A stretch of DNA of 64,000 nt from Sphaeramia orbicularis (taxonomy: Eukaryota; Chordata; Actinopteri; Kurtiformes; Apogonidae): the NCBI RefSeq assembly GCF_902148855.1, contig NC_043962.1, forward strand, positions 30,556,828 to 30,620,827, written 5' to 3'. Position 1 is the stretch's first letter, and each line of letters begins with the position of its first letter. Below the pieces are notes generated by a model. It did not search any database. It saw only the letters and a list, made by a program, of their open reading frames with translations, and was not told the origin of the DNA. The position numbers and the translations under genes were made by a program. Shown piece after piece: positions 1 through 12,167 of this stretch.

Positions 1-3000
1 ATGTGCATTTAATAGAACACAAAGTCACATCCCCACACTATTATTCATGTGTCAGTGGGCAGGTGGTCCAGACAAGAAGACTAAACAAATCTAAAGATGA
101 CAGAGACAGGACTGTGTGACTGCGCATAGCTTAATGCCTTCTATTTCCTCTGTGACAGCGTCTGCGTTTCCTCAAACATGCCCACACACAGATTACCTGT
201 CCTTGGTCCACACTGCAGTTCACCAACCTCATTTCAGAGAGACAGATTGGAGTTGTGCTTTGTGGACCAGTCTGCTTATTAGATAGCCTCTACATGGCAG
301 GTTAATGACGGATCCATTTCTAAGCCAACATTCACATCTGAAAATATAAAGTGGAGTCAGTGTAGATGCATGTAGCCTCTGCCTGCTGGTTGAGCTGATA
401 TCTTTGAATGTCATATGTTTATTTGCATAATCATTTCTCCCACTGAACAGTTCACCTTTACTTCTTTTATTTTAAAGGGCAACAATTACAGTGTGCAGTA
501 ATAAACATTTGAAATTCAGAAATAAACATGTGATTTCAGTACGTGTTCCTTAATTTCCTGAATAAATTTTGACACACGCAGGCTGTTATTCTCGGAATTT
601 CCTGTAACAAAGCAAAGGTATTTAAATGATTATAATATAATACAATTACAGACTCATAACTGTTTTCTTTGGACTCATTTTTCAACCAGTAACTTGATCA
701 TTAACTCATGTCCGGAAAGCACTTGTACAATGAACTCAGGTCAGATATGTGGAAGAGGCTGCAATGTAATTGTGAGGAACAGCTGGATTAGTATATCCAC
801 TCCTAATGATATTAGGCAGGAGTCTGGAGAATACCTTCCAGCACACGGCTCTCATTTGATGGACTAGAGAAGGGCTGAACTGTGATCATTTTTTGGATAT
901 CACTTGATACAGGCTCTGTCTGCCACAGTTCAATGTTAACTCTGCTTCTGCTTTCAAGGTTACAGTTCCACCTCTTCTTTCTTGCTGTAAAGTAATATGG
1001 GCTTGTAATTAGTAAATAATGCTTGCATATCTCTAATGGCAGGAGATAATGGCATTAATGCAACAGTAAATTGATTGTGTGGAGGTATGAAACATCCAGA
1101 TATTATTATTGACTATCCAGAGCCCAGTGCATCTTGCATCAGCCGAAGAGAGGGGTCTTCCACCCATAATGTCCCTCCCTGGTAAGATTACCACACCCTA
1201 CTCCCATCTCAGTTCTTACATCTTGAGAGCCAGAACTATAGATTGTATACAATATTATCTGATCAGTCTGAAATATACTCAACAAATTAACTCTTTTGTT
1301 GATGGAACTCACTTGCAGTTTGACTCTTTTTTCTTTTTGCGTCAGGAGTTTTAAACTACATATTGATTGTAAATCTACATGGACTTGCAAACTCTTTTGA
1401 CTGAAACTGATCAATACCCGTTCTGAGTACAAATTTCAAATTCATCAGTCCTCCTTATATAGTATTGATTTTGTGCAATGGCTTTCCTGAAAAGAATCGG
1501 ATTACTTTTCCCCCATCAGTCAGAACAAACAGTAGCTTGATAGCAGCAGTCTAGTAGATCTCTTATGCATTAATACTTCCACTCTGAATGGTTTGGGTAT
1601 GAAAGGAAATGTACCAGAGAAGGAAAAAGAGAAATTAAAACTCTTCTTATTCCCCCTCATTTAATGCTGTTTTATCATTTTATGAGTGACCCCCCCACAG
1701 ATAAATATATCTAAATCAAATGATCTCAACAACTTTGTATCATTCTTGCAAAGTCAATCAGTCAAATCTCAGTTTGTATCATATTTGTGGTGGATTTGAT
1801 AGTCAAACTGCTTTCTGAATAACTCCCCATTGCAATTTTGTCAGTATTAGCAATAAGGATGTATGAAATCTTGATGTATTTTTATTGGCAGTGCTGAGGT
1901 GTTCCCACCAGGAAGGACCTCAGGATCAGATGCAGTGTAATATATGCAGTGGTACTCCAGTAGAGATGCAGTGTACAGTCATTTCTGAGCCCCCTGCCGC
2001 AGGGCACTGTTGTGATTTGACAGTATTGCAGACAGAGGGACGGGAAGAGTGGAACTGGTGTTGAATAGTAATTGCTATACAGACAGTTTCCACACATTGC
2101 GTTGGTGCAGTTTAGACTCAGCAGCATGAGCATCCCATTCCAGTTTCTGAGCACTTAGCACACACAGGAGATGGTGTTGTTTATAGGAGGTGGAATGGGG
2201 CCACAGTGACACCTAGTGGTTTTAACTTGTCTTTATTTGGTGTTTTGTTTACTTTGAAGATTGCCCATTTGATTTAAGTGATTTCTTACCTCTGCCAAGG
2301 AACGGCGGACATTTGATGAAATTTTGATGACATTTCCAGGAAATGTTGATACTGGCACAAAGAACAAATGATTAAATTTTGGTGGTAATTGAGGGAGGGC
2401 TGATCTGCCTTGGTGGAGGTCTGTGCTCTCCGAGTGCTTTTCTAGTAAATAATACATTTTCACTGATGCAACCCCATGTCATAAAACTGCATTTTGGACC
2501 AAAGTGTATTATTTAAACTACTTTAACTGAATCATTGTTAAAACTCTTCTTAATTTAGATATTTTAAATTTGGAAACCTTTACTGTCTTGCTTCTCTCTC
2601 TTGCAAATGTGTATTTTTATCTGCTGTTTTTGATTTCACATCCCTATATTGTGGCTGTGTTGGCATGCACACATAGACTATTCTCCTCAGTATTTCACTG
2701 TGGCAGAAATTGAAGTCCTAGATAATGTAATCAACAAGGCCAGTAGGCATTCAGTGCAGTCAAAGAGTGAAATGAAGGCAAAGCCATTGTGAGCTTTGGA
2801 ACTGGCCTTGAAAGACAAAAGCAGAATTGCAGTCTGTGAAGCAAACCATGACATGTGTGGGGAGGATCAGGAACGTGGGCGTTTCAGTCTGACTCTGAAT
2901 GTAAGAGCTGAGAGCTTTGGAGACCTTGAACACTGAGGGTCATCATAAGCCAAGGTTCTGCCGACAGTTATGTAGAAGGGCCTCAGGTATGTGTTTATTA

Positions 3001-5818
3001 TTACAACCTATAAAAAAAAGCAGCTCCATTGTTAACATTTTAAATTCTATGACACATAGTCTGGCACCAAAATATTACAAATACATTTCTATTCATTTCA
3101 GCCTGACTTAGCTCTCACATTTCCTCTTTGACAAAAACCCATTTACTGCACAGCTACTTTAACAGACAGCGGCGTCATTAAGGCAGCTTATTTACTGCTA
3201 ATTCCTCAGTTGTGTTTACCTTGTTCTCCTGTTGTTCGCTGATAAGGAGAGTGGAGGGATGCAGGGAGCTCCTCGGCTTCTGTGTGGTGTTCACACCGGG
3301 CTGGGCTGCTTTGTTTGAAATACCATGCAGGGTCTGGTATCTATATTCCACAGCTGAATCAGACCGTGTAGAACAAATTTAAAGCTATTCAACTATTCCC
3401 ACCTCAGCATCAGCTAAATATGTAACCCTGCAGCCGCCTCTGAATACAGATGTTCTTCTCCTGCTCCACAATGAAGTTGTTGCAGTGGTGCTTAGCTATT
3501 GTCTAGCTTGTCTTGTATCAATAATGACTTATCATCTATCCATCTATGCAGGCCTGTCTATCATGAAACCCTAGTGAATAGCCCGCGATGGTCATTAAAG
3601 ATCAGAGCACTGTCCTACACAAAAAGGGTTGTGGGGTTAACTTCCTTATTCTGCTTTCTTATCTGATTTTTAGAAATGTAAATGATGTACCTAGAGCACA
3701 CAATCTCTCATCCGCCCCACATGATTTTGCTGCTCTCGGTCGATATAAAGCTAATGTGGTCTTTAACCTTCCAATGGACCTCCAGCTAATGCATTTAATT
3801 CCTCTCTGCACTTGATGAATGGTATTTTCTGAAGTTGCATAGAAGCCACGAATACCAAACCACAATACTGGAATAGGAACAATTTATGTGCTCGTCATTT
3901 GGGGTCATTGACCCTTTTCCTCTGGCAGTTGCTCCGCTCACCAATTGTCTCAGAGTAAAATAATTGAGATGCAGGTGCTTTCAGGCAAAAAACAGGGTGT
4001 TCTTCAAGCTAACAATTCATTATAAGGGCTGGGCTGGAAGTTGGTGTTTCTGTCTGCTTTTGATAATCACATTAGTTCATTGTCTGACTCTGTGTTTTCA
4101 GGAAACGAGTGGTGACTAGGTGTTGACATCATTGCATCTCTCGTCTGCCCTCTGATGTAAATTCAATCCCAGTGACAGTCCTGCCAAAACAGGAATGATG
4201 TATTAAACACCAAGCCCGCCCTCCACTACCTCATCAATCTTCGTGCCCTTTTCACAGCTATAGACACATAGTGGTGTGATTTTAATTTTAAACAAAGATG
4301 TTGGATTTGTTTATTTATGTGTGATGGCAGTACTAATTGCTATCCAGATGCAACAATTATATATGGCTTTTACCCATATGTTCCTCTTTGACATAAAATG
4401 AAAGCTAGATTGTGTTTAATGTTTACTTCCAAGACAACCAAGATCATTTTAGATCAAATAAAGTCATTAAGACTAAGCAACAGAGCATATTGTTAAAATC
4501 AATGTCACATAACATTAGGAAATCAATCATTTTCAACACCAGTACTATTTCCTCAATTATACCAATTTACCATTTTAACAAAAATTAACCTGTAAAATGA
4601 AAAATGATCCATTTCTATTCAATTTCAACATATCATTAGACTAAACCTCCCAATGAGGCAACAATCAATAAGCAAGTGTTTCCAGGTATTAAACCTATCA
4701 TTTCTACAGTACTACCATAAAACAAAAGGAACATTTGTAACATAAAGGAGGATGATGCTCATCTTTATGAAATAGTAATTACTATTTTCACCTCAATGGA
4801 TTTTCATTGGTTGTAAATTGAATTATTGGTGGTTTGGGAATCATATGATATTGCCTATGCATTACCTGACAATTTTCCAGTTATTACCATATTATAACTG
4901 AGCTGTAATGTAAAGTATGATGCTTTTTAACTTTTCACTTTTCACGACACATGGTTGGAATAGAATTATGAAGTAAAAAAGTATGAAAAGAGTCCATGCA
5001 TGTTGCACAAACTCATGCTAATAAGATTCTTAGAGTTTGAGATTCAGTGTTAAATGATGAACAAGACCGGGCAATTGTCTATAGTATAAGCAATTTGGAA
5101 GGTACCATATATGGGTTTGGTACCAGGCCCTGTCAGTAACTGTATACTGTAAGTAGCAATGTATGGCTTAACATCAAGCTAAATGGTATAATGCAGTTAA
5201 AGTGAGCATTGGCTATTGGACTATTGATTTATGAACAGCTTTGAGGTCTGAGGTTGATATGATGGAGAAGTGTTGAGTTTGTGTTGCAGTGCAGGAGCAA
5301 ACCCCAGCACCTATTGTGCAAAGGTTGATGGCTGTTAGTGTCAGACGACCTCCTGATGGAGACCATGGGGAGTAGGAAGGAGTGTTTTTTGGATCATATT
5401 TGGAAAAGTTTATATCAGGTTTTTTTTTTTTTACATTGTTCACTCTTGGGGGTCCCTTTCAGGCACAAACAACATTATCGTTTTGATGTTCAACAAAAAG
5501 CCGGCTTCCTGTAAATGTCAGCTCATGTGTTAGTCATTAAGCTTTGGTTGTATAGCATTTTGGAAAGGTCATGTTGAGCCGATAGGGAAAACCAGTCACT
5601 GATACTTGCTGTGCTGTTGCTGAGCACAGTCTGTATACCAGCCTGCTGCTGGCAAGCCTTTAGGGCTGGTTTAGATTGCTTCAGCTTCCCGTGAGACTGA
5701 GAGGAGTCACACTTCCTGTAAATGTTGAACAAACTTACAGGATGTACAGTAAACATTAAAAATTCAACTTAAGAAGAATGTAGCAGTCTGTAAGATATAG
5801 TACAGCTGTAAAATTCAG
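1..5818. other. gene-free stretch
   Basis: I see no exon with convincing splice borders or a recognisable protein here. It is AT-rich unique-looking sequence apart from the short SINE-like repeat listed at 2286-2445. It may be a long intron of ccdc33, whose recognisable exons begin only at 11417, or intergenic DNA. Confidence 0.5.
2286..2445 (-). repeat. short retroelement-like repeat (RTE-tail/SINE-like), copy 1
   Basis: Read on the minus strand, this begins near CTAGAAAAGCACTC and ends near CCTTGGCAGAGGTAA. It matches over its length a second copy at 55212-55438 that ends in an A-run. Both share the block AATTTAATCATTTGTTC and a terminal 'cctccgccaagg / ccttggcggagg' pair. The A-tailed second copy points to a retroelement. 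I think of an RTE-type LINE tail or SINE, but the family is not certain. Confidence 0.5.
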
Positions 5819-6454
5819 ATCTATCTATCTATCTGTCTGTCTGTCTGTCTGTCTGTACCAATTAATTAGCCATAATCCCGTAAAAACAATACTACATTTT
5901 AGTATCCACACAACAATTGCACCTCTGTAAACTGGACAAACTCCAAAAATTTTATAACAGCCTTTTTCACAGCAAATATAAAGACAATTTACATTTCAAA
6001 ATTCTGGTTTCAGAAAAGTAATCTCTTACGTATCACAAACATGTCTGTGTATATAAGATCTACATGGTCTTTAATTTTAAATCAGGTGAAATAGCCTTGA
6101 ATAATTCCATGGCTTCATGCTCATTGGTTGTTTATAACATGAGATGCGTAAACTGGTAACAATCCTGAGGGTATTCTATGATTGTCTCCATCCAACACAC
6201 AAAGTAATTCTTCAAATTCAGCCATCACTTTAATTGTAAAGTTGTTGGTAACAGACATCTAACCTTAACTTTACACTGAAACCTACAGAAATTTCATTAG
6301 GTGCTGAGTTCCTGTTTGTGGCTAGAACTGAGTAGAGCTTTAACTGGTAAAGTCTAAGGTCTTGGAGTTTTTACATTAAAACATATCTGCAAGAGATAAA
6401 CATTTCAATAGGTTTATGATTGCCCAGATTCAATTTTCGATTCAATTTTCCTGT
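5819..6454. repeat. interspersed repeat with (TCTA/TCTG)n end, copy 1 of 3
   Basis: About 600 bp starting after a (TCTA)n(TCTG)n tract with TACCAATTAATTAGCC and ending near TTCAATTTTCCTGT. Two further copies lie at 12786-13294 and 26513-26935 and are clearly similar over long blocks. If read on the minus strand the tetranucleotide would be a 3' tail (AGAC/AGAT), as for some fish LINEs or SINEs. No coding region was seen. Family unknown. Confidence 0.65.
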
Positions 6455-7199
6455 CAGAAATTGGATTTATTAACATTCATATTGTGAAGGCATTCAAATC
6501 TGTGGGTCAGAGCTTTTTTCCACCCCCTCCTCACATTTGTAATGTCTTTGGATGCACCCGTTGCCAACACTGTTCATTAAGTTCAGGGTCGGTCCCAATT
6601 CTACACACATACCTTGTTTGTTTATGGAGCAATAAGGTCTCATGGCAGCATAACTGTAATTGACAGACGTTGATTTACTGATAATCCTTGGCTCTGCTCT
6701 CACTGTGGACCTCATAAGGAGTGGCATTGGCTGTCAGCCTCACATGTCCTTGAGTCAAAGCTGCAGACTGCCCTTGACTCACACCTCCATCTCACACCCT
6801 CCTCTCTGCCACTCTGGTCACTGTTGTTTTTTAAAACCTTTCTGCTCATAGTAAAAAGACAACTCCCTGCAAATGTGATTTTATTTTGCTGACAGGGCAC
6901 AGATTTGATTACATACGAAGCAAAATGTAATTTTCTCAGAGGAGTCTAATAATTACGTTTTAGTCACAGCTGGAGGAAACAACAATCAAATGAAAGTGAA
7001 ATTTTCACTCTATTTTCCATTTCCCGTGGAGCCTAAATGCACTTTAATTGCTGGTAATTTGAGAGACTTTAAATTAAATCAAGTATATAACACAGTGGCA
7101 TAGGATAGGTTGGATTAATATGACAGAAATATTATGGCCGGTCTCATCTACAGTTAAATATAAAATTTTTATGCATCTGATGAAAGACAAAGTGCTCAA

Positions 7200-7560
7200 C
7201 TTGCTGATGATAAAGCACCTCTGGCAGAAACGCAAGAGGACAAGATGGTAGATGCAAAGTAGGTGAAGAGTAAGGTCTGAGGATGAATGAAGAGAAGACC
7301 AAGAAAAAAAAAGAATGGAGGAAGAGAAGGAATTTAAGATTTTGTCAAAGGGACAGAAGTTAAAACAGGTGAAGCAGTTCAGATACTTGGAACAAATGAC
7401 AACATGTGGGAATAGCAAGTGAAAAGGCCAGCTCCATCAACATGAATCTATTAACCAGCAAAACACCAGGAGGAGGCTTGAAAGATAGAAACGCAGACCA
7501 TCAGCAATGACGCTGAGGACAGGCTAAGACCCTTTTAGATACTGATTACAAATATCACAT
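7200..7560 (+). pseudogene. decayed LINE reverse-transcriptase fragment
   Basis: At 7369-7416 the plus strand reads VKQFRYLEQMTTCGNS, which resembles the C-terminal RT block '(V)xxFxYLGxxIxxDG' of non-LTR retrotransposons with one or two residues changed. Flanking sequence gives broken lysine-rich frames. The rest of the element cannot be delimited. It looks old and is certainly not functional. This is a family-level guess only. Confidence 0.4.
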
Positions 7561-8050
7561 AAGAAATGAGAATGTCCTGTGAAAGAAAACAATCATAAAA
7601 AGAAAATCCATATGTAGTAATTTGCATGTCATTAGAGGAAACTCTTTAGAGTGCTAATAGAGGCAAGGATGGGGAGCAAAATATAGAAAAATGTGGATAT
7701 CTGATGTTCTTCAGTGGATGGACATTAAATAGGCCATGTAACAGCAGTAAGAGCAGCTCTGTAAAGAGGTGGAGAACTATGACCTTCTAAATCCCAGTGG
7801 ATGTTGAACCCAGAAAACAATGACAAAATGACTCAATAAGAATTATCTAATGTGGTAGTTTTATAGTAGTTTTATAAAGTGAACTTTGCTTTTAGAAAAC
7901 ATAAACCTATGTAACTTCTAATTTAAGTAAATGAAACTAAAGACGTGTACAAATTGCTACACACAAGCAGTACATTCAGTACTACTCCTGAATGCACCCA
8001 ATATGTGTAGTACTACTGAATGTATCACATGTGTGTAATATTCCTGAATT

Positions 8051-8440
8051 ACCAGTAATGACATAAATTACATGAAATTAAAGACATGTATGAACTAATG
8101 ACATAAAATAATTGAAACTAAAGACGAGTTCAAAGTAATGATGTAAAATAAATTAAACAAAAGATGAATCCAAACTAATGATGTAAACTAAAGATGCATA
8201 TGAACTAATTACATAAAATAAATTGATCTAAAGATGTGCAAGAACTAATAACAAAAAAAAAATTAAGATTTCTATGAACCAGTGACATAAAATAAACTGA
8301 ACTAAAGTTACATATGAACTAATAATATAAAAGAAATTAAAGACACATACAAATAAGGTAAAAAAAAAAAAAAAAAAAAAAAAGTAAATATATGAATGCA
8401 AACTAATGATATAAAGTAAATTAAACCAAAGGCACGTATG
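8051..8440. repeat. minisatellite, unit about 40 bp
   Basis: About nine imperfect tandem units built around 'aactaatgacataaaataaa' followed by a variable 'ttgaactaaagacgtgtatg'. A run of A lies inside one unit near 8360. A related unit stands apart at about 7915-7955. Units vary from about 30 to 45 bp. No coding sense. Confidence 0.65.
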
Positions 8441-10829
8441 AACTTAATCTCAGGACATGAGTAGCCCACATTCCTGACTGGAAGAGCAGCTGTATGAACC
8501 ACGTTTTCTTTTCTCAGTTTTTTTCTCTCGGTAACCTTCATCTCTCTGATGGTCCTTTTTACCTCTCTGTCCATTAGTGCACTACAGATATTTCCACTTC
8601 ACTTGTCATGGTTAGATGGGTGGGTTGGGGAAGATACAGATTTTACGGGAAAGAAAGACAGGGAAGATGTAGAGGTCACGAGGGAAAAAAAGTCAAGTCT
8701 GGGTCAGCTGAAGGATTGAGAAAAAAAAGAGTGGTGGATAAGAGAGGTGGGATGTGTAAGGGAGGGAGGTGAAGAAAGCTCCTGGGAGCCGCCTTGTTCT
8801 GGAAGGCTAATTGAAGCCCTGTGTGGCAGCAGACTCAGAGCTGTCAGTCCAATGAAGAGCCCATTTGCTGCATTTTGCAGGCTGTGTACTGAATCCTGAT
8901 GATGCTAACATAAGCCCCGGCCATAGAGACCCCCCCACCCCCACTACCTTGTCTCCCCTGCCTGCACAGGGGTACACATGACACATCCCACCCCCCCTTT
9001 CCCCACAGATTATATGTAACAGGGTCAGAGGCATTCTGAACATGAGCACAAAACACAGCATGTGAATATGAATAATTTCATTTTGTAGATTTAGTAAATT
9101 TGTTGGGCACTCTCATGCATGATAATGTGATGTTAGACTCAGCCGGAAGTGTTTTCACTCATACAGGTTATCCCTTGTTGGATTAGAAGAGATTATATCT
9201 TCTTGCAAAGCACATAGCTGCAAGCATCCAGTGAATTTATTATCATGAATTAAAGTAGTCAATTATATAAGTCTATCTAAAAACTCAACTGAGGAAAATT
9301 TTATATTCTAGGCTTTGAATATTCAAACACAACATTTGTTATCCTTCTACAGACCTGTATGAAATCTTTTTTTTTTTTAGTTAAGAAATGTGGTGGTTGC
9401 TTATTTTGAGGTAAATCAACATTTTATCCCATATTATTTTCAGTGCTTTAAATAGTAACCTTAAGAAACTAAGTATTACCTTCCATATATTAGAGAGAAT
9501 TTATAATAAGCATTTATTACATGAAGATGAATATTCAGTAGATGGATATTAATAGTCAAATGCCACTGCTACAGTGGGTTACATCATTGCTGGCTCTTCC
9601 TCCCTACCCCCACATTAATCATTCAATCTCAGTCAGACCTTTTTCCGTCAATGAACCATGACGTTTGTGCCGGTCTTTACTGCTAATGAGGTAATCAGGT
9701 GGGAGTTATTGATCCCCAACTATTAAAGCTTTGACATACATTTGCATTCAGTAAACACAAATTAAACTTCTATTGTGAAAGCAGTTGCATTAAAGAAGCT
9801 TTAAATACATAGAATATGCCTTTATGTATAGATGTGAATAGGAAGAAACCATTGAGTTTTCAGGGAAACATGATTTAATAATAAAAGTATAATTCTTTTA
9901 AATGTATTTACTTATTTACGTGTCATATTCAGATTTGTCAAATAGGAACGAAGAGGGAGCTACAGGTGCTGCACAGCATGTCACTCAGAAATCATTAGTC
10001 AGTCAGCATCAATCTGTTTTTCCACACTAAGACAGAATTCATGAGGGAGCTGCTATTCACTGAGCAGGAGCCAACCTTTGATTACATTGATTGGTACATG
10101 CTGCTTCTTGGAATAAATATAAGGTTTCATTTTGTAGCTCTAAAACACAAAAGGTAGGATTTGGAAATGTCACACTCAGATTTGTGTGTTTTGTTTTGTT
10201 TTGCTCTGCACCGTGTTGAATCTGAAACAGGATATTACTGAGTTTTGTGGCCTAACGTGTTGCTAAGGCTTGTGTTGTGGTTACAGGTTGATGACTGATG
10301 ATGACTGAGCTCCAGATTTCACCTCTACCACTGGTTATGGGCACGTTCATGTGTTAAGATCTCCTTTTGACTGATGAAGGCCTTCAAAAAGACAAGCCCT
10401 GCAGCGAGTATAAAGGTAGGCTGTTTGACACTGTGGAGGAATGTGTGTTGGAGGACAGTCTGTAGGAAGATAATAGCTAACAACATTATTTCATGCCATT
10501 TCTTTGAAATCGTGCTACCTAGCAACCACAGTCATTTACAGCATATATTGTGTATGCAAAGCTCGTACTTGAGGCACTTTAAGGGTTGTTGACTAAAAGC
10601 TCTCTTGTTATAGAGTGGGAGCTGTATGCATAGTGATGTAACCGCCTTTATATTTAAGGGCTGAAGAGGTTCTACAGGCTGAACTCAAGCACACTGAGTA
10701 TGAAGAGGTCAGAATCACACTGTGGTTGGGATAAAAGCTATCATTTTTGTGGAAACAGAACAGCAGTGGGTTTAATAGAGGCTGCTACTTTGCAGTGATT
10801 TCCCTTTACCTGTGTTTTGTGATGTGTAT
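8441..10829. other. gene-free stretch
   Basis: No exon or recognisable transposon was found. The part 8780-9060 is more GC-rich and less repetitive than its surroundings and could be conserved non-coding DNA, but this cannot be shown from one sequence. Confidence 0.4.
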
Positions 10830-10833
10830 TTAA

Positions 10834-11372
10834 CCCATAAAGACCCAAACATCTACCACTGATCAAAACCATGTACTGATCCAAAATGTTTAATACCTGT
10901 TGATTCACTAATCCTATCAACACATGTAAATAATTGGTGTAAAATACAGTTTGTCATCTTTTCATGGTCATCAGATATGACCCATTTGGACGTTCAGAGG
11001 CTCTGTACTGAACGTGGAAACACTGTCATCTTCTACAACATTGATTCACCAGTAAAACCCATGGAGTTCAATAAATGACAGTGGATGGAGACACTTGATT
11101 TACGTTCAGTTATTGATATATTTGCTGAAAAAGTCACTTTTTCTTAATTTTTCTCAGTTTCTGATATAATAACCCTCAACTTTGCTCTGAGCTTTTATGA
11201 ACATCTAAATAATCAGTGAATGAAATATAATAAAATACCTGACTTTCACTGAAAAAAACACAAAACACAAAGGATGTTAAAATAAATGATGATTAAATCA
11301 TATAAGAAAAGTTAAATAGAGAGAAAAATTCATTTGGGAAGTGCCACAAAAGTAGCACTGGGTCTTTATGGG
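10834..11372. mobile_element. piggyBac-like MITE, family A copy 1
   Basis: A 539-bp element flanked on both sides by TTAA (10830-10833 and 11373-11376). Inverted ends read CCCATAAAGACCCA on the left and TGGGTCTTTATGGG on the right, a perfect 14-bp pair. TTAA duplications and ends starting CCC are hallmarks of piggyBac-type transposition. There is no transposase frame, so it is non-autonomous. A close relative of the same length lies at 28860-29402. It ends only 41 bp before a ccdc33 exon. Confidence 0.8.
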
Positions 11373-11416
11373 TTAAAGTGATATTCTTCATTGCTGACTT
11401 AATGTTTCTTCTAAAG

Positions 11417-12101
11417 CATGAGAAGGATGGATACAATCTCCCATCCCATGATGCCCTGGCGCAGATCCTACCACATTACCTTATGGGAGAGAAGAGTGTC
11501 ACTCAACAGGAACCAGCTGAGAGGGCTGGAGCGTCGCAGGCCAGCAAACGAAACATAAACAACACATATCAAGTGCATCAACCACACAAACGGTAAGGAA
11601 CGTAGACTGAGTTTATTGTGAAAATTATTATATAGAATAATGTAATTGTATTCATTACATGTGTCAATGTTTTAGACCCCCTCTGCATGACTTTAAGGAT
11701 GATCCCCACATGGCACAGATCTCCGACCTTCAAACTAAGGTGACTGGACATGGTCAATACGTAAACTCTTAAATCAATCAGTGAGGCCATCTCCGCTGTC
11801 ATGTTGAGTTAGTTAACAGTGATACGGCAGGGGAGGGGAGGTAAAGGAAGGCTACACTGCGGAAGTAGAGACCGAGTAGTGAGATGAAATGTCAGCTGGT
11901 TGAATAGATTAACATTTATCAGCCTGATTGCTCTCAAAAAGTACGTTGGCGAGCTTTAAACTTGTGATGTTATTTGTGTGTATCTTGACAAATTATTCTG
12001 CTGCTGTGAGGTTTTCTTCACAATGTCATTTATTACTTATATAGGATCACATAATATGTCACATACTCAGATGATCCACAGATAAATGCCATTTATTTAA
12101 A

Positions 12102-12167
<66 letters not shown>

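Noticed and set aside
1109-3865. Short frames of 60-97 codons in the first 4 kb
   Set aside because: No recognisable domain, no splice context, and frames on both strands over the same bases.
10379-10415. Possible short ccdc33 exon (GCCTTCAAAAAG...AAAG|gtaggc)
   Set aside because: Borders are possible, but the peptide does not resemble ccdc33 and the pyrimidine tract is poor.
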